DNA of 34,724 nt, from the IMG/VR virus record IMGVR_UViG_3300025645_000218, positions 1-34,724 of that record. One strand, given 5' to 3'. Below are positions 22,628-30,964 of this stretch, piece after piece. A program made the position numbers and the translations under genes. The notes under the pieces are model-generated. The model ran no database searches, was not told the DNA's origin, and worked only from the letters and a program-made list of their open reading frames with translations. Numbering within the stretch: position 1 is the first letter of the stretch; each line of letters starts with the position of its first letter. The DNA is from a virus.

Positions 22628-23295
22628 TGAAAGGGCAAAAAATAAGCGGCAAATTTGCCCCAGTAGTAGACCCCGAGATAGTGGTTAGGGGTTTCGGTTT
22701 AAAAGCGTTAAGGACAAAGTTTTACGAGTCTAGCTTTAATGTAGACGAGCCAGACCAAAACGACCCTAATATCACTACGTATTTAGGTACTCCGGTATTT
22801 GCTAATCTTATTTTTATACCTGGAAGTTATAAAGATAATAAAGGCAATACGGTTAGTTATGGCAATATTTACGCTAACGATGGACTAGACGAAAACTTTA
22901 TAATAAACACAGTCTTAATTGATGTATCACAACAAAAACAAATAATTAAGACTAATATACAAGGGGTTTCTGGGACCGTTAAAGAGTATATTAGTAAGGG
23001 CGACTACCAAATTACAGTAAGAGGGGCTTTAGTTTCGCCAGGAGCTTTAAAATATCCCGAAATAGAAGTACAACAACTTAGGGAATATTTAGAGGCAGAG
23101 GTAGCGGTAGGAGTTGCTAGTAGGTTTTTAGGCGACATTTTTAGTATTGAAACTATAGTAATAGAGAGCTTTAATTTTCCACAACAAGAGGGGTTTCAGA
23201 ACACTCAATTATTTGAATTTACGGCAGTATCGGACAACCCTATAGAGTTAACAGTTTTAAATAACACCTTTTCAGAGGGTGGGACCGTATTATAA
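22627..23295 (+). CDS. Tail/baseplate protein, DUF6046-like
   Basis: This 222-residue protein directly follows the tape measure gene with a one-base overlap. It has a loosely defined beta-rich architecture: NPVF-type strands (TYLGTPVFANLIFIPGSY), a central TNIQGVSGTVKEYISKGDYQ segment, and VRGALVSPGALKYPEIEVQQL. The KGDYQITVRGALVS stretch recalls the DUF6046 tail proteins of Bacteroidota phages, which take the place of Mu gp43 between the tape measure and the hub. A role in attaching the hub to the tail tube is inferred from position. Confidence 0.65.
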   Translation: MKGQKISGKFAPVVDPEIVVRGFGLKALRTKFYESSFNVDEPDQNDPNITTYLGTPVFANLIFIPGSYKDNKGNTVSYGNIYANDGLDENFIINTVLIDVSQQKQIIKTNIQGVSGTVKEYISKGDYQITVRGALVSPGALKYPEIEVQQLREYLEAEVAVGVASRFLGDIFSIETIVIESFNFPQQEGFQNTQLFEFTAVSDNPIELTVLNNTFSEGGTVL

Positions 23296-24342
23296 ATGGA
23301 CAGACTAGATAGCCGCATAACGTTTGACGACCCGTTCGGGAGCTTTGAAAAGCAAGAGTTTTGTTTTTCTACTGAGGTAAATATAGATTCTAGTTATGAT
23401 AATTTGACGGATAAAGCAAAAGTAATTATCCCTAAAAAAATAAGATACGAGAGAGAGGACGGCACGGCGGTAGATAGTATTACAAGAGGTAAAAACCCGC
23501 TTTTTAAGATAGGCGACAAGGCTACTATAGAGGTAGGCTACAACTCTAAACTAGTACAAGTTTTCCAGGGTTTTATTGCTGGGGTCCGGCAAAAATTCCC
23601 TTTACAGTTTGACTTAGAGGACGAGGTTTTTAAGTTAAAGCAAAACAGCGTAACCCTTAGCTTAAATAACCCTAGTTTAGAGGACCTACTAGGAGAGGTT
23701 TTTAAAGACGTTTCTAATCTATCTTATGAAATAACGGCAGAGCAAAACTTAGGAAAGTTTAGAATAACCAACGCGACACCGGCGGAGGTTTTGGATGAGT
23801 TAAGAAAAAAACACGGGATTTATTCTTTTTTTAGAGACGGCGTTTTATACGTTGGTCTTAGTGTAGTTTCAATACTACAAAAGGTATATTCTTTTGAGTT
23901 TCAAACTACGCAAATAATTAACGGCGACTCTTTAACCTATGTAGACGCCTCAGAGCGAAAAATTAAAGTTGTATGTAAAAGTATAGACAATAATAACACA
24001 ACTTTAGAGGCTACCGCTGGAGACGCTAGCGGCGAAGTTCGTACCTTATACTTTAATAATAAAACTTTAACAGATTTGCAAAACACGGCGGACCGTTTAA
24101 AGGACGAGTTGAAATATAGCGGTTACGATGGTAGCTTTACCACTTTTGCGACTCCTGCAGTTAATCACGGCGACATAGTGGAGTTAATTAATAAAGAGAT
24201 ACCAGAGCAGAGCGGCGGGTATATCGTTACTAGAGTAGTTACTCGCTTTGGCTGGTCCATAGGCGGTAGACAAGATATTTATATTAAGCAAAAAATATAC
24301 GATTTAGACACGGACGGCAACCAGATACCAATTAGCGAATAA
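23296..24342 (+). CDS. Baseplate hub protein (Mu gp44 / P2 gpD-like late control D)
   Basis: This 348-residue protein is the probable hub of the baseplate. It resembles gpD/gp44: an N-terminal strand region with KIGDKATIEVGYNSKLVQVFQGFIAG in pieces, a central LEDLLGEVFKDVSNLSYEI, TPAEVLDELRKKHGIYSFFRDGVLYVG, and a C-terminal HGDIVELINKEIPEQSGGYIVTRVVT region. The order hub, spike, gp25-like is the order of these genes in Mu-like and P2-like phages. It begins on the base after the preceding stop. Confidence 0.85.
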   Translation: MDRLDSRITFDDPFGSFEKQEFCFSTEVNIDSSYDNLTDKAKVIIPKKIRYEREDGTAVDSITRGKNPLFKIGDKATIEVGYNSKLVQVFQGFIAGVRQKFPLQFDLEDEVFKLKQNSVTLSLNNPSLEDLLGEVFKDVSNLSYEITAEQNLGKFRITNATPAEVLDELRKKHGIYSFFRDGVLYVGLSVVSILQKVYSFEFQTTQIINGDSLTYVDASERKIKVVCKSIDNNNTTLEATAGDASGEVRTLYFNNKTLTDLQNTADRLKDELKYSGYDGSFTTFATPAVNHGDIVELINKEIPEQSGGYIVTRVVTRFGWSIGGRQDIYIKQKIYDLDTDGNQIPISE

Positions 24343-24864
24343 ATGGGAGATACTCAAGACATAGGGGACTTAATAAGGGCGTTAGTAAAAAACGAGGAGG
24401 AGGTTTATAGCGTTCCCTGTTCAGTAGTTTCTATAAATGGAAATTTAGCAGAATTAAAGCCTTTAAACGGAGACGCTAATTTATTAGATGTAAAATTAAT
24501 AGCTGGAGACTCTACGACGCCGCTATTAATTACTCCAGTTATTGACTCGGTAGTAATAGCCACTTTTTTAAGTAAAGACACGGCTTTTATTTCGTTATAC
24601 TCAGATATTGAAAGCGTACAAATAAGGGGCGACCAATTCGGGGGGCTTATTAAAATAGAGGAGTTAGTAAGTAAAATTAACCGCTTAGAAGATAAGGTTA
24701 ACGGGCTTGTTAGTAAGTTTAACGGTCACACGCATATAACAACGGCAACAATAGGGTCTTCGCCCTCTCCTGGATTAATAGCGCCGCCAGCAACTACAGA
24801 AACCCCAATAGCTCCGACGACACAAAAGGCGGATTTAGAAAACGAAAACGTTAAGCACGGCTAA
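24343..24864 (+). CDS. Baseplate spike protein (Mu gp45 / P2 gpV-like)
   Basis: This 173-residue protein is the probable membrane-piercing spike. An OB-like N-terminal half (about 15-100; VYSVPCSVVSINGNLAELKP, DSVVIATFLSKDTAFISLYS) is followed by a coiled linker (VSKINRLEDKVNGLVSKFNG) and the hallmark FNGHTHITTA, then a Pro/Ser/Ala-rich end (GSSPSPGLIAPPATTETP). The HTH triad is often a metal-binding site in spike proteins. It is directly after the hub gene. Confidence 0.82.
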   Translation: MGDTQDIGDLIRALVKNEEEVYSVPCSVVSINGNLAELKPLNGDANLLDVKLIAGDSTTPLLITPVIDSVVIATFLSKDTAFISLYSDIESVQIRGDQFGGLIKIEELVSKINRLEDKVNGLVSKFNGHTHITTATIGSSPSPGLIAPPATTETPIAPTTQKADLENENVKHG

Positions 24865-24903
24865 AAGTTGGGCTATTTGGGCTTAACATAGTTTAAAAAT
24901 ATC

Positions 24904-24911
24904 TATTTTTA
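24904..24911 (+). promoter_or_regulatory. Candidate -7 element directly before the gp25-like ATG
   Basis: TATTTTTA lies four bases before the ATG, in the same arrangement as at 20912 and 34012. The 51-base gap before this gene is otherwise empty. Confidence 0.3.
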
Positions 24912-24915
24912 TGCT

Positions 24916-25209
24916 ATGAGTAGGGACTTTAAACTAGAAAACAACGACTTAGCGATAGACGCTAACACCGGGGACTTTTTTTTAACAGACTCAGACACTC
25001 AACACGTTAAAGATATTATTAATTCTTTTGTGGGATGGTATAAAGAATTTCCTACTTTAGGCGTAGGAGTAAAGAGGTATTTAGGGAGGCCTGGAGGTAT
25101 TCAAGTCTTAAAAAGAGAGATAAAGATACATTTAAAAAGCGACGGCTACAGGGCGGACAATATTATAGTACAAGGAAATGATATTTATATAACAGGGGAC
25201 AGGGTATAA
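24916..25209 (+). CDS. Baseplate wedge protein, gp25/Mu gp46-like
   Basis: This 97-residue protein fits the GPW/gp25 family or Mu gp46. It has a short opening DFKLENNDLAIDANTGDFFL, then DTQHVKDIINSFVGWYKEFP, the strongly typical YKEFPTLGVGVKRYLG segment, and LKREIKIHLKSDGYR. The family nucleates sheath polymerisation at the baseplate. It directly follows the spike gene and precedes the LysM-like gene. Confidence 0.82.
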   Translation: MSRDFKLENNDLAIDANTGDFFLTDSDTQHVKDIINSFVGWYKEFPTLGVGVKRYLGRPGGIQVLKREIKIHLKSDGYRADNIIVQGNDIYITGDRV

Positions 25210-25210
25210 A

Positions 25211-25492
25211 ATGGCTACTTATAACACAACAAGCGGGCAAACTTTATTTGATTTGAGCGTACAATTATACGGAAATTCAAGCAATGTAATAAAGTTGTTA
25301 ACTGACAACCCGGCTTTAGCTGGTATCGGTAAATTAGTGCCGGCGGGTAGCGTAGTAGAATATACTCCGCCAGAAGGTTTTACAGTAGCTCAGTTTTTAA
25401 CAGATAAAAAAAGAACGGTTAACACGGGTAATAATAACCCGTTACAAGGCTCCGGCTTTGATTTAGGTTTTACTTTAAATGGATTTGATTAA
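25211..25492 (+). CDS. LysM-like tail protein (gpX-like)
   Basis: This 93-residue protein begins with a LysM-like or tail-X pattern: YNTTSGQTLFDLSVQLYGN, then NVIKLLTDNPALAGIGKLVPAGSVVEY in two parts. Tail X-type proteins with LysM folds are common around the hub and spike. The C-terminus (FTVAQFLTDKKRTVNTGN) is unlike a LysM. It starts one base after the gp25-like stop. Confidence 0.6.
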   Translation: MATYNTTSGQTLFDLSVQLYGNSSNVIKLLTDNPALAGIGKLVPAGSVVEYTPPEGFTVAQFLTDKKRTVNTGNNNPLQGSGFDLGFTLNGFD

Positions 25493-27280
25493 ATGGCAAC
25501 AATAAAAAACACGGCGGATTTACAAGCGCAAGCGGCAGCGGACCAACCGGACAATACAACGCAATTAATTAGCCCGCAAGACGTCCGGGAAATGTCCGAA
25601 AATCTAGCGGTAAGTAATTACAACAAGCTAACGGACGCGCCTTTAGTTGGATTAAAAGAGTTTAACGTAATACCAACTTATGAGAGCGGACAGGGAGCTA
25701 TTAGCGGGGGAAAAATTTACATTTCTAATAAGGTAACGGGGCCGGGGGCTTTTGTTCCTGCGGACTGGGATTTATACGACGAGCTAAGCGCGGCAGACAA
25801 GGCTAAACTAGATTTTATTACGGTTACCGGAGCGGTAGATTTAGACGACGTTAAAACAAAGGTAGACGGATTAGACCAGGCGGTAGTTTTAAAAGGAACA
25901 TGGGACCCGTCAACGGGGACATTTCCCGGAGGAGGAACGGCCCAGGCTGGATGGTCCTATATTTGCGCGGGGACCACGGGGACGGTAGACGGTCAAGAGT
26001 TTACGGTAGACCAAGACAGAATTATATGTATTTTAGACAATGCAAGTACGTCGACTTATTCGGGTAATTGGTATAAGTCGGACGGCTCGGACAAGGTTTT
26101 AAGTGTTAACGGACAAGCGGGAACGGTTGTAATAACTAAAACAGATGTAGGGCTTTCTAACGTACCAAATACAGACTTTACGACAGCGGTAGGCTTAAAC
26201 ACTGCTAAGGTAACAAATGTAACTACAGACCTAGCAGAGGGGGCAACTACAAACACTACAGTGTTAATAACTTCCTCAGACGGAACAGACGCAACTTTAC
26301 AAGCAGCAAGTACAACAAGAGCCGGAGTATTATCTAAAGAGAAGTTTGATGAGATTGTTGCAAATACGGCTAAAACAACAAACGCCAACCACTCTGGAGA
26401 CGCTACAGGAGCTACCGCTTTAACCTTACAACCGGGAGCTATTACAGGCAAAGGAGCGGCGGCAGCTTTAACAGGGGCGGAGACGGTTCTATTAGAGCAA
26501 AGCGGCGGACTAGTTCAAAGTACTACGCAGGATATAGCGGATTTAGGAGGGGGGGACAACTTAGGAAATGCGGACCTAACTTTAACAGGCGCACGAGTTG
26601 TAACAATGGGCGCAAACACTTTAAGTTTTGAAGGTAACACAACTATATTTAAAGGAATTGGAGCAACAAGCGGAACAACTACACTACTTACAAAAAACGG
26701 TTCTGGCACAAACTCTTTTAAAATAGACGATGCTGGTAATTTATTTTCTGGTATTGGAAACTTTGCCTTAGCTGAATTTTCGGGATATATAACAACTAGG
26801 GGAACGGTAGCAACACATTTAAGTTCAAATGTTCACACATTTAGAGCGAGTGGAAGTACGGCAGATAGAGGTATAGCAGTTTTTACAAGTTTAAGCGGTG
26901 TTGTTGGCTTGTCCGTTGGTACTTCGGGGGTAGGCGTTCAAACAGATGCACAAACGGGAGTTTCTTTAAAGGTTAAAGCTAATGCTGCAACGGCACAGTC
27001 AAAAACATGGTTAGGAGTTAATACTTCAAATTCTGTAAGGTCGGCAATTACTGTTGACGGTAAACTCGGTTTAGGGCAATGGGGAACTGATAGGCTGACA
27101 ACTTCTTTTGTTGCTAGTGCTGGATTTGTAAACGTTCCAGCAAGCACAACGGCAGAACCACAGTTATATTTAGAGGCTGGGGTTGACCCTACAGCACCTA
27201 ACAACGGGGCGATTTGGTTTGATGGAACAGATTTAAAAATGCACGTTGGAGGAGTTACAAAAACCTTTACATTAGTATAA
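25493..27280 (+). CDS. Tail fibre protein 1
   Basis: This 595-residue protein is a probable receptor-binding tail fibre. It is repetitive and Gly/Ala/Thr-rich. An N-terminal part (about 1-110) attaches it to the baseplate, then a segment with GTWDPSTGTFPGGGT, the phage-fibre phrase LSVNGQAGTVVITKTDVGLS (about 203-222), and a long beta-rich trimer region. The last residues (NNGAIWFDGTDLKMHVGG, then VTKTFTLV) are a common fibre ending. From about 26580 the codon use changes to GCA/GAT/AAT-rich, suggesting that the receptor-binding half was exchanged. It begins on the base after the LysM-like stop. Confidence 0.8.
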   Translation: MATIKNTADLQAQAAADQPDNTTQLISPQDVREMSENLAVSNYNKLTDAPLVGLKEFNVIPTYESGQGAISGGKIYISNKVTGPGAFVPADWDLYDELSAADKAKLDFITVTGAVDLDDVKTKVDGLDQAVVLKGTWDPSTGTFPGGGTAQAGWSYICAGTTGTVDGQEFTVDQDRIICILDNASTSTYSGNWYKSDGSDKVLSVNGQAGTVVITKTDVGLSNVPNTDFTTAVGLNTAKVTNVTTDLAEGATTNTTVLITSSDGTDATLQAASTTRAGVLSKEKFDEIVANTAKTTNANHSGDATGATALTLQPGAITGKGAAAALTGAETVLLEQSGGLVQSTTQDIADLGGGDNLGNADLTLTGARVVTMGANTLSFEGNTTIFKGIGATSGTTTLLTKNGSGTNSFKIDDAGNLFSGIGNFALAEFSGYITTRGTVATHLSSNVHTFRASGSTADRGIAVFTSLSGVVGLSVGTSGVGVQTDAQTGVSLKVKANAATAQSKTWLGVNTSNSVRSAITVDGKLGLGQWGTDRLTTSFVASAGFVNVPASTTAEPQLYLEAGVDPTAPNNGAIWFDGTDLKMHVGGVTKTFTLV

Positions 27281-27305
27281 ATAATTAATAATTAAAATAA
27301 ACAAA

Positions 27306-27644
27306 ATGATAACAGTAACACCAAACACACAACAAATGTACTTTAAGGGTACAAACGTAACAATATCAAGCGTAATCGCTAGACTTGAATTTACCGCACC
27401 TAAAGACGGTAAAAGTATTCAAGTTGCACCGTCTTACTATGAGGATTTAGCAGCCTATGAAGCTGGGAATAACACCATTTCAATTACAGGAGTTGAAGGA
27501 TTTTTGACCGATGCAAAAACTTATAGCTTATCAAATGGAGACGACCCCGAAACATGGAAGGCGCAAACTATTCAAGTTGCGCACGATGAAGTAAAAGCGG
27601 ATTTGGAGGCTTTAGGATATACGGTTGTAATTTCAGGACTATAA
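27306..27644 (+). CDS. Hypothetical protein in the fibre cluster
   Basis: I do not recognise this 112-residue protein. It is mixed alpha-beta, starts MITVTPNTQQMYFKGTNV and contains SKYY-type aromatic residues, with no membrane segment. Its codon use matches the downstream half of the preceding fibre rather than the phage core, and its leader is A/T-only. It lies between two fibre genes, so a fibre accessory or capping role is possible. Confidence 0.6.
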   Translation: MITVTPNTQQMYFKGTNVTISSVIARLEFTAPKDGKSIQVAPSYYEDLAAYEAGNNTISITGVEGFLTDAKTYSLSNGDDPETWKAQTIQVAHDEVKADLEALGYTVVISGL

Positions 27645-27664
27645 ACAAGTAAAAAATCAATAAC

Positions 27665-27817
27665 ATGGAAAACGTAAAAAAAGAGACTTTAACTTTAGAG
27701 CAAAGAATTGAGCAGCTAAAACAACAACAAGAACAAGCTAAAGAACTTTATATTAAGTGTATTGGGGCGGTAGAAGTTTTAGAGCAGTTAAAAAAAGAAG
27801 ATGCCGAGAGCAAATAG
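27665..27817 (+). CDS. Small coiled-coil protein
   Basis: A 50-residue gene reading MENVKKETLTLEQRIEQLKQ followed by QQEQAKELYIKCIGAVEVLE and ending KKEDAESK. It is almost entirely a charged helix with a heptad pattern, so a coiled coil. Its end overlaps the next gene by 17 bases. It may be a small structural or chaperone peptide; no family recognised. Confidence 0.5.
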   Translation: MENVKKETLTLEQRIEQLKQQQEQAKELYIKCIGAVEVLEQLKKEDAESK

Positions 27818-28163
27818 AGATTTACAGGTTTTTACAAATGACGATATTAGCGGGCCGCTTGTATTTACGTACAAGCTAAACGCTAATTTTGGCTTTTTTT
27901 TGCAGTTTGTATGGACTTCTTTAGTAGGAAACTCTGAGGCTACTATTTGGGGTAGTTATAACGGGGCTAACTGGTCCCAAAGAACGTTAAGAAATAATAA
28001 AGGTAAAATAGTAGACAGTCTACCAATAAGCGGAGCGAACGACAACGGGGCTATAGAGCTTAACCACTTTAGAGGGGATTTTATACAAATAAGAGTAAGC
28101 GCAGCAACCTCGGGAACTATTACCGCTTACATGAATATACAAGAAACTCAAAACACCTATTAA
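27801..28163 (+). CDS. Hypothetical beta-rich protein in the fibre cluster
   Basis: This 120-residue protein is beta-rich with many aromatic residues (LNANFGFFLQFVWTS, IWGSYNGANWSQRTL). Short proteins of this appearance, with strand-loop patterns and IQIRVSAATSGTITAYMNI at the end, occur next to tail fibres, where they can form a carbohydrate-binding or capping domain. Codon use is core-like (GCG, AGC). It is directly followed by the second fibre gene. Confidence 0.55.
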   Translation: MPRANRDLQVFTNDDISGPLVFTYKLNANFGFFLQFVWTSLVGNSEATIWGSYNGANWSQRTLRNNKGKIVDSLPISGANDNGAIELNHFRGDFIQIRVSAATSGTITAYMNIQETQNTY

Positions 28164-29864
28164 ATGGGGTACATTTATAGCGACGGACTAGAGGCAGGCG
28201 GTAGCGGCACAATGGAAAGCGCGGCTAATTTTTCGGCGCTACCTCCTTTTGCAGACCACGCTAACGAAAGTTTTTTTGTAGAGGCGTCTGAGGGTACCCC
28301 GTGGCTACCTGGTAGCTTAGGCGGTAGCTATTACCCTAGAGGGGTTTATTTTTCTAATGGTATAGAGTGGATTTATCAAGAAAACCCAGGACAAGCGACG
28401 CAAAGCGAAGTTAACGCGGGGCTAGTTACGGACAAATTTATAGCGCCTAACACCTTCCAAGGTTCAACAAAAATATTAAATTCGTTTCAAAAGAACGTAG
28501 ACGATACCGACGACATAACCGAGGGCTTAAAAAAGTTTTTACCTGTTTTACCTAATGACGCGCTACAGTTTTTAAACGGGTTAGGAAGTTTTAGCACTCC
28601 GCTAGGCGCTCCGTTATTTCCTCCTAATTTCTTGTATCAAAACGTTAAAGTAATTCAAACTTTAGCAGATTTTCCAGCACCAATAGGAAACGAAATATTT
28701 TTAGAGGATAAAACCTATTTAATTGATGCTATTAAATTAGACGTTGGAAATAAAACTCTAGTATTTGGAAGAAGAACAGCAATAAAAGGTTTTAATCAAA
28801 ATGTAAGTTCATTAAAAAGTACGGTTGCAGGTCATTTATTTTTTAAAGGCGGTGCAAATATGTTCATTAATGAAATAGAGATATTTTGCTCAGCAAATAA
28901 TCAACAGGTTTTTGAGTGCATAAGTGATGGAAGTGTTCCAGATGGTACAAGTTTTGAAATAAATTTATTCGCAGCTTATTGTTTAGATGATAATGATGCG
29001 TTTACAACAGGTTGCAAAATTGGTTTTATAAAAGATATTAGGCAGGGATTTATAGGGACTCAGTTTTATTTTGGCTTTGCTGATGGTTTTGAATTAGCAG
29101 GATATTGGACAGATGGAGGGTGGAGGGTTGAAAACACTTTGTTTAGAGCGTTTGCAATAATGGGGCAAACAGGAAAGGCTTTTTATAGTTCGCCAACCGA
29201 CCCCGTAACTTTTGAGGCTAGATTTGCAAGTAATGCAAATTTACAAATTAACGGTACTAGTGTTGGATATGATTTTCCAGAAACTTCTTTTACTTACGAT
29301 GGACAATATCAATTGCAAGATGGAAATTTAAGCGGTACAGGTACATTTGTTGCAGATTTTGCAAGCGGTTTCCCTGCTTTTAGTACACGTTCTAACTTCG
29401 CTGGTAATACAGGAATACAAAACACTTTTCAGGGTGGAGAATGGATAACAACGGGCGACAATATTACAACAATAACAACCGCTAATGTTTGGTATCAAGC
29501 AAATTTAGTTACAAGTAATAAGTTTTTAACGTGGTTCACAGAGTTAAACGGGGTTTTTACTTATGATGCAGATACACCTTTAGACGTTTCAATACTTGTA
29601 ACAATGACATTAACAGGGAAAGCAAACGACGTAGCACAAGTTAAGATATTAAAAGAAACAGCACTAGGAATACAAACAGATGTATTAATAAGGACTATTA
29701 CCATCGCAGGTTCAACAGTACAAGGAAGGGCTGAAAGTGTGCCTATTATTTCTACAGATATGCTAGAAAGTGGCGACATGATTAAAATATTTATAAGGAA
29801 TACAAGCGGAACGTCAGACATAACAACTTTGAGCAATTCAAATTGCGTAATAAATGCTAAATAA
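28164..29864 (+). CDS. Tail fibre or spike protein 2
   Basis: This 566-residue protein is a second probable receptor-binding protein. The N-terminal part (about 35-110) has fibre-type phrases: TPWLPGSLGGSYYPRGVYFS, and EVNAGLVTDKFIAPNTF. The central part (about 170-400) alternates short strands and Gly/Asn turns as in beta-helical spikes (FFKGGANMFINEIEIFCSAN). The C-terminal region is strand-rich (DPATPLDVSILVTMTL-like). Codon use is core-like up to about 28650 and then becomes GCA/GAT/AAT-rich, suggesting replacement of the receptor-binding part. It overlaps the next gene by one base. Confidence 0.75.
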   Translation: MGYIYSDGLEAGGSGTMESAANFSALPPFADHANESFFVEASEGTPWLPGSLGGSYYPRGVYFSNGIEWIYQENPGQATQSEVNAGLVTDKFIAPNTFQGSTKILNSFQKNVDDTDDITEGLKKFLPVLPNDALQFLNGLGSFSTPLGAPLFPPNFLYQNVKVIQTLADFPAPIGNEIFLEDKTYLIDAIKLDVGNKTLVFGRRTAIKGFNQNVSSLKSTVAGHLFFKGGANMFINEIEIFCSANNQQVFECISDGSVPDGTSFEINLFAAYCLDDNDAFTTGCKIGFIKDIRQGFIGTQFYFGFADGFELAGYWTDGGWRVENTLFRAFAIMGQTGKAFYSSPTDPVTFEARFASNANLQINGTSVGYDFPETSFTYDGQYQLQDGNLSGTGTFVADFASGFPAFSTRSNFAGNTGIQNTFQGGEWITTGDNITTITTANVWYQANLVTSNKFLTWFTELNGVFTYDADTPLDVSILVTMTLTGKANDVAQVKILKETALGIQTDVLIRTITIAGSTVQGRAESVPIISTDMLESGDMIKIFIRNTSGTSDITTLSNSNCVINAK

Positions 29865-30409
29865 TGGTAGTAATAGGATTAATTATAAATGTTAATACAG
29901 ATGCAGAATTAAAAGCGCTAACGGGTTTATTTAATCAAGATTTTGTTTATCATACTGCTTTAGAATCTGTTTTTATGTTTAGAAACAACGTAGCAAATGG
30001 AGACTTTCAAGCGGATAATTTAGAAGGATGGTTTATAAAAGACACTATAAAAGCGTTAAGCCTTGCCGAGTATAAAACCTTTAGGAATAACGAAATAAAC
30101 GAGCGTACGGGCGAATTAATAGAATTGGGATATACTTATGCAAGTATGCAATTTCCTTTGTCTGACAATGCACAAAAAAACCTTTTAGGAATATACGCAA
30201 CAAAAGAACTTTTAACATATCCTATTGAATGGAATAATATTGATGATACAGCTATATATCAAATTACAAGCGAAACGGATTTAAGTAATCTTTTTTTAAC
30301 TGCATTAGGAACTAAAAAATATCATTTAGATTCGGGCACAGCTTTAAAGCATCAAGTTGAAGATGCCGTTGATGATTTAGCAGTTTCGCAAATAATAGAC
30401 AACAGATAA
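29864..30409 (+). CDS. Tail fibre accessory protein, DUF4376-like
   Basis: This 181-residue protein follows the second fibre gene with a one-base overlap. The C-terminal half (about 78-175; RNNEINERTGELIELGYTY, SDNAQKNLLGIYATKEL, WNNIDDTAIYQITSETDL) resembles the DUF4376 type of fibre-associated or fibre-assembly proteins. The N-terminal half (MVVIGLIINVNTDAELKALT) may contact the fibre. Its codon use matches the exchanged half of the fibre, so the two probably moved together as a receptor-binding unit. Confidence 0.65.
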   Translation: MVVIGLIINVNTDAELKALTGLFNQDFVYHTALESVFMFRNNVANGDFQADNLEGWFIKDTIKALSLAEYKTFRNNEINERTGELIELGYTYASMQFPLSDNAQKNLLGIYATKELLTYPIEWNNIDDTAIYQITSETDLSNLFLTALGTKKYHLDSGTALKHQVEDAVDDLAVSQIIDNR

Positions 30410-30411
30410 AA

Positions 30412-30756
30412 ATGAAAACACTATTAAACGGCTTACTTGCTTTAGTTGCTAGAGTATCAATTTCTTTATTAGGAGGGATAGGTTACTTTTTAGGGTTGCT
30501 ACTTTCTAAAGACAAGGCTAAGTATAATTTAAACATAGCTATTTCATACGACCAATTAGGCAACGTTATACTAGGCCCGTTAATGAATATTGTATTAATA
30601 AAAAAAGAGGGCTATTTATTCGGAAACCCAGACGAAACAATTAGCTTTGTTTTAGGGCAAAATAAAGAAAGCGGCCATTTAAAAAAGCTAGGAAAAGATA
30701 TTGCCGACGGTTTAAATAAAGTAGACCCGGACCACGTAGAAAAGGCTAAAAGTTAA
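30412..30756 (+). CDS. Membrane-anchored hypothetical protein
   Basis: This 114-residue protein has one hydrophobic segment (about 5-31; LLALVARVSISLLGGIGYFL) and a soluble tail with the phrase GNPDETISFVLGQNKESGHL, then LNKVDPDHVEKAK. I recall this NPDETIS and DPDHxxKA pattern from small phage proteins near lysis or tail genes, but not a function. It begins the run of membrane and lysis genes. Confidence 0.55.
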   Translation: MKTLLNGLLALVARVSISLLGGIGYFLGLLLSKDKAKYNLNIAISYDQLGNVILGPLMNIVLIKKEGYLFGNPDETISFVLGQNKESGHLKKLGKDIADGLNKVDPDHVEKAKS

Positions 30757-30757
30757 A

Positions 30758-30964
30758 ATGGTATCACAAATAAACTGGGATAAAAACACAATAGTAATAA
30801 CTGCGGTTTTGTCGTTTTTAAGCGTCAATTTAGAGAGCGTTAACCTCTTTTTGTCTATAGTTTTAAAAATAGCTACCTTAGCAAATATTATTATTTATAT
30901 AATTGTTAACTGGAGACGGATAATTATAGCCTGTAAAAGGATTACTAAAAAGCGTAAAAAATGA
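30758..30964 (+). CDS. Small two-segment membrane protein, holin candidate
   Basis: This 68-residue protein has two hydrophobic stretches (about 11-26 IVITAVLSFLSVNLES and 28-49 LFLSIVLKIATLANIIIYII) followed by a strongly basic tail (RRIIIACKRITKKRKK). Two short transmembrane helices with a positive end is the layout of class II holins. It lies immediately before the amidase, overlapping its start by four bases, the typical holin-endolysin order. A second holin candidate follows the amidase. Confidence 0.55.
   Translation: MVSQINWDKNTIVITAVLSFLSVNLESVNLFLSIVLKIATLANIIIYIIVNWRRIIIACKRITKKRKK

Noticed and set aside
21547-22638. 363-residue minus-strand frame over the tape measure gene
   Set aside because: It is a shadow of the tape measure codon pattern, Lys/Ala/Ser-rich with no recognisable motif.
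26056-26451. Minus-strand frame within fibre 1
   Set aside because: A shadow of a well-supported fibre gene, with low-complexity Val/Ala content.
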